Notes under the pieces: generated by a model
Databases searched by the model: none
Told to the model about the DNA's origin: nothing
Seen by the model: the letters and a program-made list of their open reading frames with translations, nothing else
Origin: Rhizobiaceae bacterium
Lineage (GTDB): Bacteria; Pseudomonadota; Alphaproteobacteria; Rhizobiales; Rhizobiaceae
Length of the DNA: 64,000 nucleotides
Direction: 5' to 3'
Assembly: GCA_023953835.1 (NCBI GenBank)
Contig: JAMLJB010000001.1
Location: forward strand, 2,267,501 to 2,331,500
Position numbers and translations under genes: made by a program
Shown: positions 28,757 through 38,133 of the stretch, in pieces
Numbering within the stretch: position 1 is the stretch's first letter
Layout of the letters: each line of letters starts with the position of its first letter

Positions 28757-30069
28757 GCCGGACGCTGCTGCGTGGGCGTACGCTCTCCTTTCGCCGCTGG
28801 CCGGAATCCGCAGGGGACCTCGGCGCGTTGGACTACGAGGAAGATGGCGCCATTCTCATCGAGGACGGCCGCATCCTCGCCTCCGGTTCCTATGCCGATG
28901 TCGCGCGCAAGGCATCCGGCGATGCGAAGATCGTCGATCATCGGCCTCACCTGCTGCTCCCGGGTTTCATCGATTGTCACGCCCACTATCCGCAGATGCA
29001 GGTGATCGCGTCCTATGGCGCGGAACTGCTGGACTGGCTCAACAAATACACATTCCCTGAGGAGACGAAGTTTTCCAATCCGCAGCATTCGAGGCGCATT
29101 GCGCGGCTGTTCCTCGATGAGTTGATCCGCCACGGAACGACGAGTGTGGCGGCCTATTGCTCGGTTCACAGGTCCAGTGCAGAAGCCTTCTTTGCGGAAT
29201 CCCATTCGCGAAACATGCTCAACATTGCCGGCAAGGTCATGATGGATCGCAACGCGCCCAAGGGCGTGCTGGACACTCCCCAATCGAGCTATGACGACAC
29301 CAAGGCGCTGATTGCCGAGTGGCATGGCAAAGGCCGCCAGCACTATGCCTTGACGCCGCGCTTTGCGATCACCTCGTCACCCGAGCAGATGGAAATGGCG
29401 GGCGCGCTGATGCGCGAGCATCCGGACCTGCACATGCAGACGCATCTTTCGGAAAACCACGCCGAGATCGCATATGCATGCGAGCTTTATCCTGAGGCGA
29501 AGGACTACACCGACGTCTATGCGCGATACGGCCTTCTCGGACCGCGCGCGCTGTTCGGGCACTCGATCCACCTGTCGGAGCGGGAACGCGACGCCCTTTC
29601 GGACAGCGGCTCGATTGCCGTTTTCTGCCCCACCTCCAACCTCTTCCTCGGCTCGGGGCTGTTCCCCTATCTGGAGAACCGCAAGCGCGACAAGCCCTTG
29701 CGCATCGCGACGGCGACGGATGTCGGCGGCGGCACAAATTATTCGATGCTGCGCACCATGGACGAAGCCTACAAGATCATTGCCCTGCAGGGAGAGAAAT
29801 TGAACCCGTTCGCCTCGTTCTGGCAGATCACCAGAGGTAATGCCGAAGCACTTTCGCTGAGCGATCGGATCGGCACGCTCGAAGCCGGGAGCGACGCGGA
29901 CATCGTCGTACTGAACGCGCGGGCGACGCCGGTCATGAGCCTTCGCATGGAGACGGTAGCGTCGCTCGCGGAAGAGCTGTTCGTGTTGCAAACGCTTGGC
30001 GATGATCGGGCGGTGGCCGAGGTTTATGTCGCCGGTGTGTGCGCAAAAAGCGATATTCTCAACGCTTGA
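28753..30069 (+). CDS. guaD: Guanine deaminase
   Basis: A 438-aa amidohydrolase-superfamily guanine deaminase. The metal site His76/His78 is in GFIDCHAHYPQ; TQTHLSENHAEI near 234 carries the third His; and CPTSNLFLGSG near 293 with TDVGGGTNYSM near 322 are family segments. It converts guanine to xanthine, feeding XdhAB. It is coupled to puuD by ATGA overlap. Confidence 0.95.
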   Translation: MSRTLLRGRTLSFRRWPESAGDLGALDYEEDGAILIEDGRILASGSYADVARKASGDAKIVDHRPHLLLPGFIDCHAHYPQMQVIASYGAELLDWLNKYTFPEETKFSNPQHSRRIARLFLDELIRHGTTSVAAYCSVHRSSAEAFFAESHSRNMLNIAGKVMMDRNAPKGVLDTPQSSYDDTKALIAEWHGKGRQHYALTPRFAITSSPEQMEMAGALMREHPDLHMQTHLSENHAEIAYACELYPEAKDYTDVYARYGLLGPRALFGHSIHLSERERDALSDSGSIAVFCPTSNLFLGSGLFPYLENRKRDKPLRIATATDVGGGTNYSMLRTMDEAYKIIALQGEKLNPFASFWQITRGNAEALSLSDRIGTLEAGSDADIVVLNARATPVMSLRMETVASLAEELFVLQTLGDDRAVAEVYVAGVCAKSDILNA

Positions 30070-30131
30070 GGCTTGCATCCGGCAAAAAGCCGGATAGGCA
30101 TGGCACGCTAGTCAAGACGGGGATGGAGCCG

Positions 30132-30629
30132 ATGAGCGCAGCCGACATTGCCAGGATAATGGAGCAGGAGGAGGCGCTGGTCTTCGACCGCTTCGACGAA
30201 GCAATTGCATTTGACATCGGCTCGAAGCTGCACGCGCGGGCGGTGGCCGAAAAGCTGCCCGTCGTGATCGAGGTTCGTTTCTGGGACCGCCTGCTGTTTT
30301 ATGCCGCGATGCCGGGTTCCACCGCCTCGAACGCGAACTGGGTCAGGCGCAAGATGAATACGGTTCAGATGTTCCAGAGAAGCACCTACCGGATTGCGCT
30401 GGAGCAGGGGTCGGCCGACAAGCTGTTCAAGCCGGACTATGGTCTCGACCCTGCCGACTATGTGTTGGCGGGTGGTGGCTTTCCGATCCGTGTGAAGGGC
30501 ACTGGCGTGGTTGGCGCCATCGGCCTCTCGGGATTGCCGCAGCGCCAGGACCATGAGGTGATTGTCGGCACGGTGGCGGCGTATCTCGGACATGACGTGG
30601 CAAAGCTTGCCCTTGGGCCGGAGGCCTGA
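30132..30629 (+). CDS. UPF0303/heme-degrading (HbpS/GlcG-like) domain protein
   Basis: A 165-aa protein of the UPF0303 group. It opens IARIMEQEEALVFDRFDEAIAFDIG and has a central Arg-rich segment near NWVRRKMNTVQMFQRST and the GGGFPIRVKGTGVVGAIGLSGL stretch typical of the family. Members are annotated by fold similarity to heme-binding HbpS; no catalytic function is established. ATG 30132 follows GGAG. It lies between guaD and glycerate kinase in the purine operon, so a role in purine or ureide processing is possible. Confidence 0.82.
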   Translation: MSAADIARIMEQEEALVFDRFDEAIAFDIGSKLHARAVAEKLPVVIEVRFWDRLLFYAAMPGSTASNANWVRRKMNTVQMFQRSTYRIALEQGSADKLFKPDYGLDPADYVLAGGGFPIRVKGTGVVGAIGLSGLPQRQDHEVIVGTVAAYLGHDVAKLALGPEA

Positions 30630-30632
30630 GAC

Positions 30633-31895
30633 GTGGAGGCAGAATCCAGGTCGTTCCTGACTTCGATCTTTGACGCGGCGGTGGCTGCCGCCGACCCTGA
30701 AAAGACCATAGCCACGCATTTGCCGGCGAGGCCGAAGGGGCGCACCGTGGTCGTCGGCTTTGGCAAGGGCGCCGCGCAAATGGCGCAGGCTTTCGAGAAA
30801 GTCTGGGATGGGCCGTTCGCGGGTGTTGTCGTCACACGTTACGGCTATGCCGCGCCGTGCAGGACGATTGAAGTGCTTGAGGCGTCGCATCCCGTTCCCG
30901 ACGAAAACGGATTGAAAGCTGCTCGTCGCTTGATGGATCTGGTGACCGGGCTCACTCCCGATGATCTCGTGATTGCGCTGGTCTGTGGCGGCGGGTCGGC
31001 TCTGCTCCCGGCTCCTGCGGGAAATTTGTCCCTTGCCGACGAAATTGCGGTCAATGAAGCTTTGCTGGCGTCCGGTGCGCCGATTTCGGCAATGAATGCC
31101 GTCCGCAAGCATGTGTCCGCGATCAAGGGCGGAAGGCTGGCGGCGCTGGCGCATCCCGCGCGCGTCGTTTCGCTCGTGGTGTCGGACATTCCCGGCGACA
31201 ATCCCGCGCTCGTCGCGTCTGGCCCCACGGTTCCCGACACGACGACGAGGGCCGACGCCCTGGAGATTGTGCGGACCTATGGCATGCAACTGCCGAAGGC
31301 CGTGATGGCGCATCTCTCCAGCCTGGATGCAGATGCGCCGTTGCCCGACGACTCGCGTTTCGAGGGCAATGTCGTTCATGTGATCGCATCCGCTGCGGTC
31401 TCGCTGGAGGCGGCGGCAGAAGCGTCGTGCGCGAAAGGAATACCGGCTGTCATCCTGTCCGATGCGATCGAGGGCGAAGCGCGCGATGTGGGCGCGGTTC
31501 ACGCCGCGATTGCGCGGGAGGTCGCGATGCGCAACAGGCCGTTCCAGAAGCCCGTTCTCATGCTCTCGGGCGGCGAAACGACAGTGACCTTGCGCCACAA
31601 GGGCAAAGGAGGGCGCAACAGCGAATTTCTCCTGGCCATTGCACTGGGTATTGATGGCGTGGAAGGCATCGACGCGCTGGCGGCGGATACGGACGGGATC
31701 GACGGTTCGGAGAACAATGCCGGCGCCTTCGCGGATGGCGCGACGGTTGCGCGGATGCGGGCAGCGGGGCTGGATGCCAAGGCGATGTTGCAGGGTAACA
31801 ATGCCTGGACGGCGTTCAACGCCGTCGGTGATCTTTTCGTGCCGGGACCGACCGGCACGAATGTCAACGATCTGCGCGCGATCCTAATCCGCTGA
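30633..31895 (+). CDS. Glycerate kinase, TtuD/MOFRL type
   Basis: A 420-aa glycerate 2-kinase of the MOFRL family. Seen: GFGKGAAQMAQAFEKVW near 45, VCGGGSALLPAPAG near 115, and C-terminal SGGETTVTLRHKGKGGRNSEFLL and ADTDGIDGSE (MOFRL domain, about 310-415). It phosphorylates glycerate to 2-phosphoglycerate. In ureide catabolism glyoxylate from AllA can reach glycerate, so this gene likely sends purine carbon to central metabolism. The start is GTG 30633, 3 nt after the UPF0303 stop. Confidence 0.9.
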   Translation: MEAESRSFLTSIFDAAVAAADPEKTIATHLPARPKGRTVVVGFGKGAAQMAQAFEKVWDGPFAGVVVTRYGYAAPCRTIEVLEASHPVPDENGLKAARRLMDLVTGLTPDDLVIALVCGGGSALLPAPAGNLSLADEIAVNEALLASGAPISAMNAVRKHVSAIKGGRLAALAHPARVVSLVVSDIPGDNPALVASGPTVPDTTTRADALEIVRTYGMQLPKAVMAHLSSLDADAPLPDDSRFEGNVVHVIASAAVSLEAAAEASCAKGIPAVILSDAIEGEARDVGAVHAAIAREVAMRNRPFQKPVLMLSGGETTVTLRHKGKGGRNSEFLLAIALGIDGVEGIDALAADTDGIDGSENNAGAFADGATVARMRAAGLDAKAMLQGNNAWTAFNAVGDLFVPGPTGTNVNDLRAILIR

Positions 31896-31918
31896 CGCGC
31901 TCGAACAACGCGACCGGA

Positions 31919-33307
31919 TCAGACCTCGTGCAGGTAGAGACGATAGTCGAGTTCACTGACAGTGCGGGCAACCCGCAAATATTCCGCTTGCTTGATCGCC
32001 GTGAAAGTGCGGTGCAGTTCCGCGCCGAGCGCGTTTTTCAGGAAATCTGATGCCTTGGCGGCCTCTATTGCAGAGCGCCAGTCGGCGGGCGTATCGCCTC
32101 CCAGCTTTGGCGCACTCTCGTAGCCGTTCCCGGTGACTGCCGGTCCCGGATCGATGTTCTCGTCAAATCCTTTGGCGATGCTCGCCAGAACCGTGGCCGC
32201 CACCATATGCGGGTTGGTGTCCACGCCTGCGGGCCGGTGTTCGATGCGCCGGGCGCGTGCGTCTCCTTCCGGAACGCGCAGCGCCACCGAGCGGTTGTTG
32301 GTGCCCCATGTGGGCGCCATCGGCGCGTAGGATTGTGCAACGAAGCGTCGCCATGAATTTGCATGCGGAGCAAACACCAGCATGGATTCGGGCATGGTCG
32401 CCAGCAGCCCTCCGATCGCGGTGAGCAGGGCCGGCTCATAAGCGCCCGGCGTTTTTTCCGAGAAGAGATTCTTGCCGTTGCGATCCGGCATCGAGACGTG
32501 AAGGTGCATGCCCGATCCGGAAAAATCCTCGAACGGCTTTGCCATGAAGCAGGCGGTCACGCCGCGCCGCCGCGCCTGCATGCGCACCAGACGCTTGAGC
32601 ATGGTGAGATCGTCGGCGGCGCGCATGATGTCGGTGCGATAGTTCAGCGTGAGTTCGTATTGTCCCGGCGCATATTCGGAAATGACGGTTTCAACCGGCA
32701 GCCCTTGTGCCTTTGCGCCCGCATAGAGGTCCGAGAACAACGGCTCCATTCCGTGAAGATGGTCGACGGAATAAACTTCTGTCTTGCCGCTCTCGCGGCC
32801 ATCGAGAACGGCTTCGGCGGGGCGCACGCGCCCATCCGCATCGCGCTTGTTGGAGAGAAGGAAGAACTCCAGCTCGAACGCGCCTGCGGGAACGAACCCG
32901 CGCTTGTCCATGTCCGCGATCTGGCGGCTGAGCGCGTGGCGTGGATCGCTCAACATCGGCTGGCCGTCGAGATGATACATGCTCATCAAAATCTGGCCGC
33001 GCGGCGGAGTGGTGCCATGCAGAGGCACAAGCGTGCCGGGAACCGGCCATGCGCGAACGTCGCCGTCACCCGTATCCCATGTCAGCCCGGTCTCGTGGAC
33101 ATCCTCGCCGCAGATGTCGAGGCCGAGAATCGAGGTCGGCATGGGTCGGCCGCTTTTGTAGACGGCTTCCAGTTCATGACGTCGGATGATCTTGCCCCGG
33201 CCAATTCCATTTGAATCCACGAGAACAATGTCGATGGCTTCTATTTCAGGGTAGAGGGCGAGAAATTGCTTGGCTTCTTCGAAGGTTGAGCCGGATGGCG
33301 ATGTCAT
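31919..33307 (-). CDS. Glutamine synthetase-like gamma-glutamyl-amine ligase
   Basis: A 462-aa GS-fold enzyme, PuuA-like in length. The beta-grasp domain is at about 20-110 (VLVDSNGIGRGKIIRR), then the catalytic domain with AFELEFFLL (metal-site Glu) near 143, the SGMHLHVSM loop near 268, and WGTNNRSVALRVP near 336. It lacks the adenylylation-loop Tyr region I would expect of GlnA. It probably makes gamma-glutamyl adducts of an amine such as putrescine or ethanolamine. It is co-directional with, and 36 nt after, an aminotransferase. Confidence 0.85.
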   Translation of the reverse strand: MTSPSGSTFEEAKQFLALYPEIEAIDIVLVDSNGIGRGKIIRRHELEAVYKSGRPMPTSILGLDICGEDVHETGLTWDTGDGDVRAWPVPGTLVPLHGTTPPRGQILMSMYHLDGQPMLSDPRHALSRQIADMDKRGFVPAGAFELEFFLLSNKRDADGRVRPAEAVLDGRESGKTEVYSVDHLHGMEPLFSDLYAGAKAQGLPVETVISEYAPGQYELTLNYRTDIMRAADDLTMLKRLVRMQARRRGVTACFMAKPFEDFSGSGMHLHVSMPDRNGKNLFSEKTPGAYEPALLTAIGGLLATMPESMLVFAPHANSWRRFVAQSYAPMAPTWGTNNRSVALRVPEGDARARRIEHRPAGVDTNPHMVAATVLASIAKGFDENIDPGPAVTGNGYESAPKLGGDTPADWRSAIEAAKASDFLKNALGAELHRTFTAIKQAEYLRVARTVSELDYRLYLHEV

Positions 33308-33343
33308 GATGTGCTGGTACCGGATTGATCAGTCGAAGTTTTC

Positions 33344-34699
33344 TCACGCCGCAAGTTGCTGTGCAATATCACTGAAACCGGCAACTAGCCTGTCGACCTG
33401 CCTGGCCGTTGTAGCCGGCGATACCAGCATCATGTTGTGAAAGGGCGCGATGAGGCAGCCGCGATTGATCAGCGCGAGCTGGAACGCGGCTTCAAGTTCC
33501 GGCGCATGGGCGCGTTCGGCCTCGCCGCCGTTGCGCAGCGGACCGGGCGCGCAGATAAATTCGACGCGCGCCCCGACACGCGTGACATGCCAGGGCAGGG
33601 CGAAGTGGTCGATTGCCTCGGCAATGCCTACTTGCAGCCGCACCGCGCCGCGCTCCATTCGGGCGTAGTTCGCCGCTGTCATGACCTGCGAAAGCGTGGC
33701 GCGCATGGCCGCGAATTGCAGCGGATTCGCTGAGAGCGTCGTGCCCATGCCGGAATAGCCGGGTTCGCGCTCCCTGCAATCCCGCCGCCACCGTTCTGCA
33801 ACCTCACGTGTCATGCCCCAGGCGCTCGCCGGGACACCGCCTGCGATGGGCTTGCCCAGCACGAACAGGTCGGGCTCAAGTCCATGGACCCGCGTGTAGC
33901 CGCCAAGGCCCGACGAAATCGTATGCGTTTCATCGATCAGGAGCAGCGTTCCGAATTTTCGGGTAAGCTCCCTCAGCCCGTCATGGAAACCGGGGTCGGG
34001 CAGTACCATGCAGGAATTTGTCAGTACGGGTTCGGTAATGACGCAGGCAACATCCTCGTGCGAAAGGGCGGCCTCAAGCGCATCGAGGTTGTTGAACTCC
34101 ACGATGCGAGTTCGCTCGGTGAGGTCGCGGAACTCGCCCGCCAGACCGGGCCGGTTGACCGGACTGCCGTCGCGGATGCGAACCATCGTCTCATCCACCG
34201 CGCCATGGTAGCAGCCGTTGAAAACGAGTATCCTGTCACGGCGCGTCACGGCGCGTGCAATGCGCAGCGCGAAGCGGTTGGCGTCGGTGGCGGTGGTGGC
34301 AATCTGCCATTCGGGCAGACCGAACATTGCTGTCAGCATGGAGCCGAGTTCGAGCGCGTCCTCGCTGGGGAGCATGTAGGTCAATCCGCGATTGGCTTGC
34401 GCGCGGATCGCCCTTGCGACGGGAGCTGGAGAATGACCGAACATGGAGCCAGTGTCGCCAAGGCAGAAATCGTCGAGCGTGTTTCCGTCGATATCCGTGA
34501 TCGTCGCGCCCTTTGCCGAACGGACAACGAAAGGGAACGGCATCGGCCAGTCGCGCATCCAGTGCATGGGCACGCCATCAAGAAAATGCGGAATGCCTTG
34601 CGCCAGCGCTTTTTCCGATTTCGGCCGCGCGGCGGAATAGCGGCGGGCCTCCGCTGCGCGAAGTGCGGCGATTGCAGAATGCGATATACGGACCGTCAT
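33344..34699 (-). CDS. Class III aminotransferase (PLP-dependent)
   Basis: A 451-aa class III aminotransferase, glutamate-1-semialdehyde-aminomutase-like in its core: GDTGSMFGHSPAPV near 85, NGCYHGAVDETM near 164, LLIDETHTISSG near 257, and the PLP Lys in LGKPIAGGVPAS near 285. It probably transaminates an omega-amino acid or amine. GAGGGGAA lies about 6 nt before ATG 34699. With the downstream ligase it looks like an amine-utilisation pair. The gene is not hemL, because there is no heme context and the enzyme is longer. Confidence 0.85.
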   Translation of the reverse strand: MTVRISHSAIAALRAAEARRYSAARPKSEKALAQGIPHFLDGVPMHWMRDWPMPFPFVVRSAKGATITDIDGNTLDDFCLGDTGSMFGHSPAPVARAIRAQANRGLTYMLPSEDALELGSMLTAMFGLPEWQIATTATDANRFALRIARAVTRRDRILVFNGCYHGAVDETMVRIRDGSPVNRPGLAGEFRDLTERTRIVEFNNLDALEAALSHEDVACVITEPVLTNSCMVLPDPGFHDGLRELTRKFGTLLLIDETHTISSGLGGYTRVHGLEPDLFVLGKPIAGGVPASAWGMTREVAERWRRDCREREPGYSGMGTTLSANPLQFAAMRATLSQVMTAANYARMERGAVRLQVGIAEAIDHFALPWHVTRVGARVEFICAPGPLRNGGEAERAHAPELEAAFQLALINRGCLIAPFHNMMLVSPATTARQVDRLVAGFSDIAQQLAA

Positions 34700-34799
34700 T
34701 GCCGTTTCCCCTCAATGGCAGTGGTTGTATTGGTTGGAGCCGCAAGGTCAATCGTGCGATCTTGCCGACAGACTTGGCACTGTGCTTTGGGAGGAAGGC

Positions 34800-35288
34800 A
34801 TGCGGATACTGGCCGAATTGCTCCCCATCTCGGCGGACGACCGGGAAATGGTGCTGGCGCTGAACAACGCCCATGCGCAACAGCTTTCGGAGCTTGACGA
34901 GGCGCGGCTCGACCACCTGCTGGCGCACGCGTTCCTTGCGCGGAAGGTCGGAGATGTCGAAGCCCTGTTGCTGGCCTTCGATCAGGACGCTGACTATGAC
35001 AGCCCGAATTTCATCTGGTTCAGGCAGCGCTACCGGCGCTTCGTCTATGTGGACCGTATCGTCACCGACGAACGGGCGCGCGGGCTCGGACACGCCCGCC
35101 GTCTCTACCAGCATTTGTTCGAGGTGGCGCGGGCCGCCGGCCATACGGTTGTGACATGCGAAGTCAATGCCGAGCCGCCCAATCCGGCGTCAGATGCGTT
35201 TCATGCGGGGCTGGGCTTCCGGGACGTGGGCGGGGCCGCCATCCATGGCGGCAGCAAGACGGTGCGGTACTTCGTCAAGAGCCTCTAG
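34800..35288 (+). CDS. GNAT-family N-acetyltransferase
   Basis: A 162-aa acetyltransferase. The acetyl-CoA pyrophosphate loop is degenerate but recognisable in VDRIVTDERARGLGHARRLYQHL (about 84-106), followed by TCEVNAEPPNPASDAFHAGLGFRDVG. GGAAGG lies immediately upstream of ATG 34800. It is divergent from the aminotransferase. The substrate is unknown, possibly an amine or amino acid. Confidence 0.82.
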   Translation: MRILAELLPISADDREMVLALNNAHAQQLSELDEARLDHLLAHAFLARKVGDVEALLLAFDQDADYDSPNFIWFRQRYRRFVYVDRIVTDERARGLGHARRLYQHLFEVARAAGHTVVTCEVNAEPPNPASDAFHAGLGFRDVGGAAIHGGSKTVRYFVKSL

Positions 35289-36259
35289 GCCGATATATCC
35301 ACCACGCCGCAATCGCCTGCTTCCGAGCCGAACACCAGCCTGCGGCCTTCGCGGTCCCAGCTCATCGACGTAATGGCGCCCTTGCCGGCGCGGCGAAGCA
35401 CGACTTCCTTCGCGTCAGCGAACCGAACGGCGAGGATCATGCCGTCATTGTAGCCGATTGCGCTGATCTCGTCGGTGGGGTGGCAAGCAACCGAAGTCAC
35501 CAGCGCGTCGCCGCGCGTGCCGAGTTCCAGCGGGGTCTTGCCCATCGGACCATCCTTGGACTGGAACGGCCATACAATGGCAGCCGGTGCGCCGGAGGTC
35601 GCGAGCCAACGGCCCTTCACGCTCCACGACATGGATTTGACTTTGGCGGGATAGCCGCTCATGCGCATATGCCGTGCATCGGCCAGTCGCCAACCGTGCA
35701 GTGCGTTCTCCTGCATGGCCGTGACAAGGAAATTTCCGTCGGGCGAGAACATCACCCGGGTATGTGCGCCCTGCCATGTAAGTTCGGTCGGTTTTCCCTC
35801 GGAAGCCGGGAAGTGAAGCGTCGCACCACCATAGTGGGCCGCGGCAAGGCGCATCCCCTTTGGCGCGAACGCCACAGCCTCGATGGATCGCTTGTGCGCG
35901 AGCGTGCGCGTCTTGCCGTCCGAGAACCGGACCTCGGCATTAGGACCGTATCCGTAGGCGACGGCGCCTTGCGGGCCTGCGGCGACGCAATTGATCCATT
36001 TGCGCGCGACCCGGGCGAGTTCGGTGACTGTGCCATCGGTCGCCGTCGCGCAAACGCGGCCGTCCTCGCCGGAGGTGATCAGGCTCTTGCCGTCGAGCAA
36101 AACGGTCGCGGCCAGCAGCCCGTCATGGACAGAGACGGCTTTTTCGCCGTTGTCCAGCCTGTGAACCGAACCTTCGGCAAGTGAAAAGAAAGGGATATCG
36201 GAAACGAAATCCGCGGAGACGCAATGTCCGGCGAGATCGAGAGGCGCGACGGTCGGCAT
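35285..36259 (-). CDS. WD40-repeat protein paired with CobW GTPase
   Basis: A 324-aa protein predicted to be a beta-propeller: repeated blocks ending in degenerate WD-like strands (SLITSGEDGRVCATATDG, VAFAPKGMRLAAAHYGG, VMFSPDGNFLVTAMQENALHGW, MSWSVKGRWLATSGA, CHPTDEISAIGYNDG). It follows the CobW gene and is co-directional; this pairing is common in rhizobia. ATG 36259 is 17 nt after the CobW stop; a start 12 codons earlier would overlap CobW. The function is unknown, perhaps a scaffold or zinc-related partner. Confidence 0.82.
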   Translation of the reverse strand: MPTVAPLDLAGHCVSADFVSDIPFFSLAEGSVHRLDNGEKAVSVHDGLLAATVLLDGKSLITSGEDGRVCATATDGTVTELARVARKWINCVAAGPQGAVAYGYGPNAEVRFSDGKTRTLAHKRSIEAVAFAPKGMRLAAAHYGGATLHFPASEGKPTELTWQGAHTRVMFSPDGNFLVTAMQENALHGWRLADARHMRMSGYPAKVKSMSWSVKGRWLATSGAPAAIVWPFQSKDGPMGKTPLELGTRGDALVTSVACHPTDEISAIGYNDGMILAVRFADAKEVVLRRAGKGAITSMSWDREGRRLVFGSEAGDCGVVDISA

Positions 36260-36275
36260 CAGTGAAAGGAACGTG

Positions 36276-37373
36276 TCACGCCTGGCAGGCTTCAAAACCG
36301 CGCTTCAGCGCCTCGGCATCGAGCTTGCGCCCAATGAAGACCAGCCGGCTCTCATGCTTTTCATCGTCCTTCCACGCGCGCTGGTGGTCGCCTTCCATGA
36401 TCATGTGGACGCCCTGAACAACATAGCGGTCGGGGTCGTCCTTGAAAGCAATAATGCCCTTCAGGCGAAGGATGTTCGGCCCGTCATTCTGGGTGATCCG
36501 CTCTATCCACGGAAAGAACTTCTTCGGGTCCATCTCTCCGCCGCGCAGTGACACCGACTGGACCGTCACGTCATGTATGGGCGAAGCCTCGCCGTGATGA
36601 TGGTGATGGTGATCGTGTCCATGATGATGATGGTGGTGATCATGGTCATGATGGTCGTGGTCGCAATCCGGGCCGCAGACATGGTCATGATCATGGTCGT
36701 GTTCGTCGGCGTCGAGGAAATGAGGATCGTTCTCCAGCACGCGCTTGAGATCGAACGCACCGCGATCCAGCACCCGGTCGAGCGGTATCGAAGCGCGCTC
36801 CGTGCGATGGATATAGGCGGTCGGGTTGATCGCGCGCAACGTAGCCTCGATGTCGCGCAGTTCCTCGCGAGAAACGAGGTCCGTCTTATTGAGAAGGATC
36901 ACGTCCGCGAAGGCGATCTGGTCCTCGGCCTCCTGCGAGTCCTTCAGCCTGAGCGGCAGATGCTTGGCATCGACGAGCGCGACCACCGCATCCAGCCTCG
37001 TCTTGGACCGCACGTCGTCGTCCATGAAGAAAGTCTGCGCGACGGGGGCAGGATCGGCGAGGCCTGTGGTCTCGACCAGAATGGCGTCGAAGCGCCCGGG
37101 GCGGCGCATGAGCCCTTCCACCGTGCGGATCAGGTCGCCGCGCACCGTGCAGCACACGCAACCATTGTTCATTTCGTAGATTTCCTCGTCCGACTCCACG
37201 ATCAGGTCGTTGTCGATCCCGATCTCGCCGAACTCGTTGACGATGACGGCGTAGCGTTTGCCGTGCGTTTCGGACAGTATGCGGTTGAGCAATGTGGTCT
37301 TGCCCGATCCGAGATAGCCGGTGAGCACTGTGACGGGTATCTGGGCCGGTGTTTGCGTCTGGGCGTCGCTCAT
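36276..37373 (-). CDS. CobW/COG0523 zinc-chaperone GTPase with His-rich loop
   Basis: A 365-aa P-loop GTPase: Walker [14 protein letters not shown] (18-30), the metal-binding CxCC motif GCVCC (71-75), and guanine-specificity LNKTDL near 161. A linker at 225-260 holds 21 His in 36 residues plus two Cys, a strong zinc/nickel reservoir. A CobW C-terminal domain follows. It probably delivers zinc to client enzymes under scarcity. ATG 37373 (MSDAQTQ) is chosen because the 75-codon upstream extension overlaps the divergent MarR promoter. Confidence 0.93.
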   Translation of the reverse strand: MSDAQTQTPAQIPVTVLTGYLGSGKTTLLNRILSETHGKRYAVIVNEFGEIGIDNDLIVESDEEIYEMNNGCVCCTVRGDLIRTVEGLMRRPGRFDAILVETTGLADPAPVAQTFFMDDDVRSKTRLDAVVALVDAKHLPLRLKDSQEAEDQIAFADVILLNKTDLVSREELRDIEATLRAINPTAYIHRTERASIPLDRVLDRGAFDLKRVLENDPHFLDADEHDHDHDHVCGPDCDHDHHDHDHHHHHHGHDHHHHHHGEASPIHDVTVQSVSLRGGEMDPKKFFPWIERITQNDGPNILRLKGIIAFKDDPDRYVVQGVHMIMEGDHQRAWKDDEKHESRLVFIGRKLDAEALKRGFEACQA

Positions 37374-37533
37374 GATGCTCTTCCTGAGGGCTGGTTGCGC
37401 TTCATATAGGGCGCTTGGGCCGGAATGGAAAGGTGCGCGATCTCCATTCGAACTGTCGAATTTGTGAGCTGTCACACTCCTGAAATATGATTGGCGTAAA
37501 GGCAGCCGGCTATCTGATTTTGGGGGTCTTTCG

Positions 37534-38049
37534 ATGGTAAAATCACGCAAGAACGTCGTGATGAACCGCTTGCAGTCCACTGCGCGCCTGTCGCGCACGG
37601 TACTGGCCGCACGGCTTAACGGCCACGGATTCTACGCCGGACAGGATCAGATCATGCTTGCGCTGAACCATCTCGACGGCCAATCGCCAAGCGAACTCGC
37701 CACGCGCCTCGGCGTGCGTCCTCCAACGATCACCAAAACCATCAATCGCTTGCAGGCGCAGGGCGTGCTGGAAAAGCGCGCCTCGACGGACGATGCGCGG
37801 CAGACGCATATTTTCCTCACCGAAAGCGGTCGGGAAACGATCAAGTCGATCGAGAAATCGGTGAAAAAGACCGAAAAGCAGGCTTTGCGCGGATTGGACA
37901 AGAAGGACCAGAAGTCGCTCTCCCGCTATCTTGCGAAGATCGAGGCCAACCTCGCAGGCGCCACGGCGGTCGAGCCTGACGACGATGCGGACGAGGACGA
38001 CACGCCCGCCGCGAAGCCCGGAGAACCGGCAGCGACCGCCGAAGAATAA
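37534..38049 (+). CDS. MarR-family transcriptional regulator
   Basis: A 171-aa winged-helix regulator: [46 protein letters not shown] (about 34-85) is the MarR DNA-binding core, with wing residues following. The C-terminal 30 residues form an acidic Asp/Glu/Ala-rich tail ([10 protein letters not shown]), unusual for MarR. It is divergent from the CobW gene, so it may regulate it or itself. Confidence 0.9.
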   Translation: MVKSRKNVVMNRLQSTARLSRTVLAARLNGHGFYAGQDQIMLALNHLDGQSPSELATRLGVRPPTITKTINRLQAQGVLEKRASTDDARQTHIFLTESGRETIKSIEKSVKKTEKQALRGLDKKDQKSLSRYLAKIEANLAGATAVEPDDDADEDDTPAAKPGEPAATAEE

Positions 38050-38133
38050 CCGCAGCTTTATAGGAACCCGCGTTTCCGGGTTGCTTTAGGGAGCGCTCTG
38101 CGCGAAGACGGCACATACCGTCCGTGAGTTTCT

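Noticed and set aside
31919..33307. Housekeeping glutamine synthetase glnA
   Set aside because: Sequence looks PuuA-like and the gene is paired with an aminotransferase rather than a glnB-type regulator.
33344..34699. Glutamate-1-semialdehyde aminomutase (hemL)
   Set aside because: It shares the PLP fold but sits in an amine-ligase operon, and its length and N-terminus differ from HemL.
36573..37409. 278-codon plus-strand ORF with Met/Val repeats over the CobW His-rich loop
   Set aside because: The Met/Val runs are the antisense of His/Asp codons; the CobW frame is authentic.
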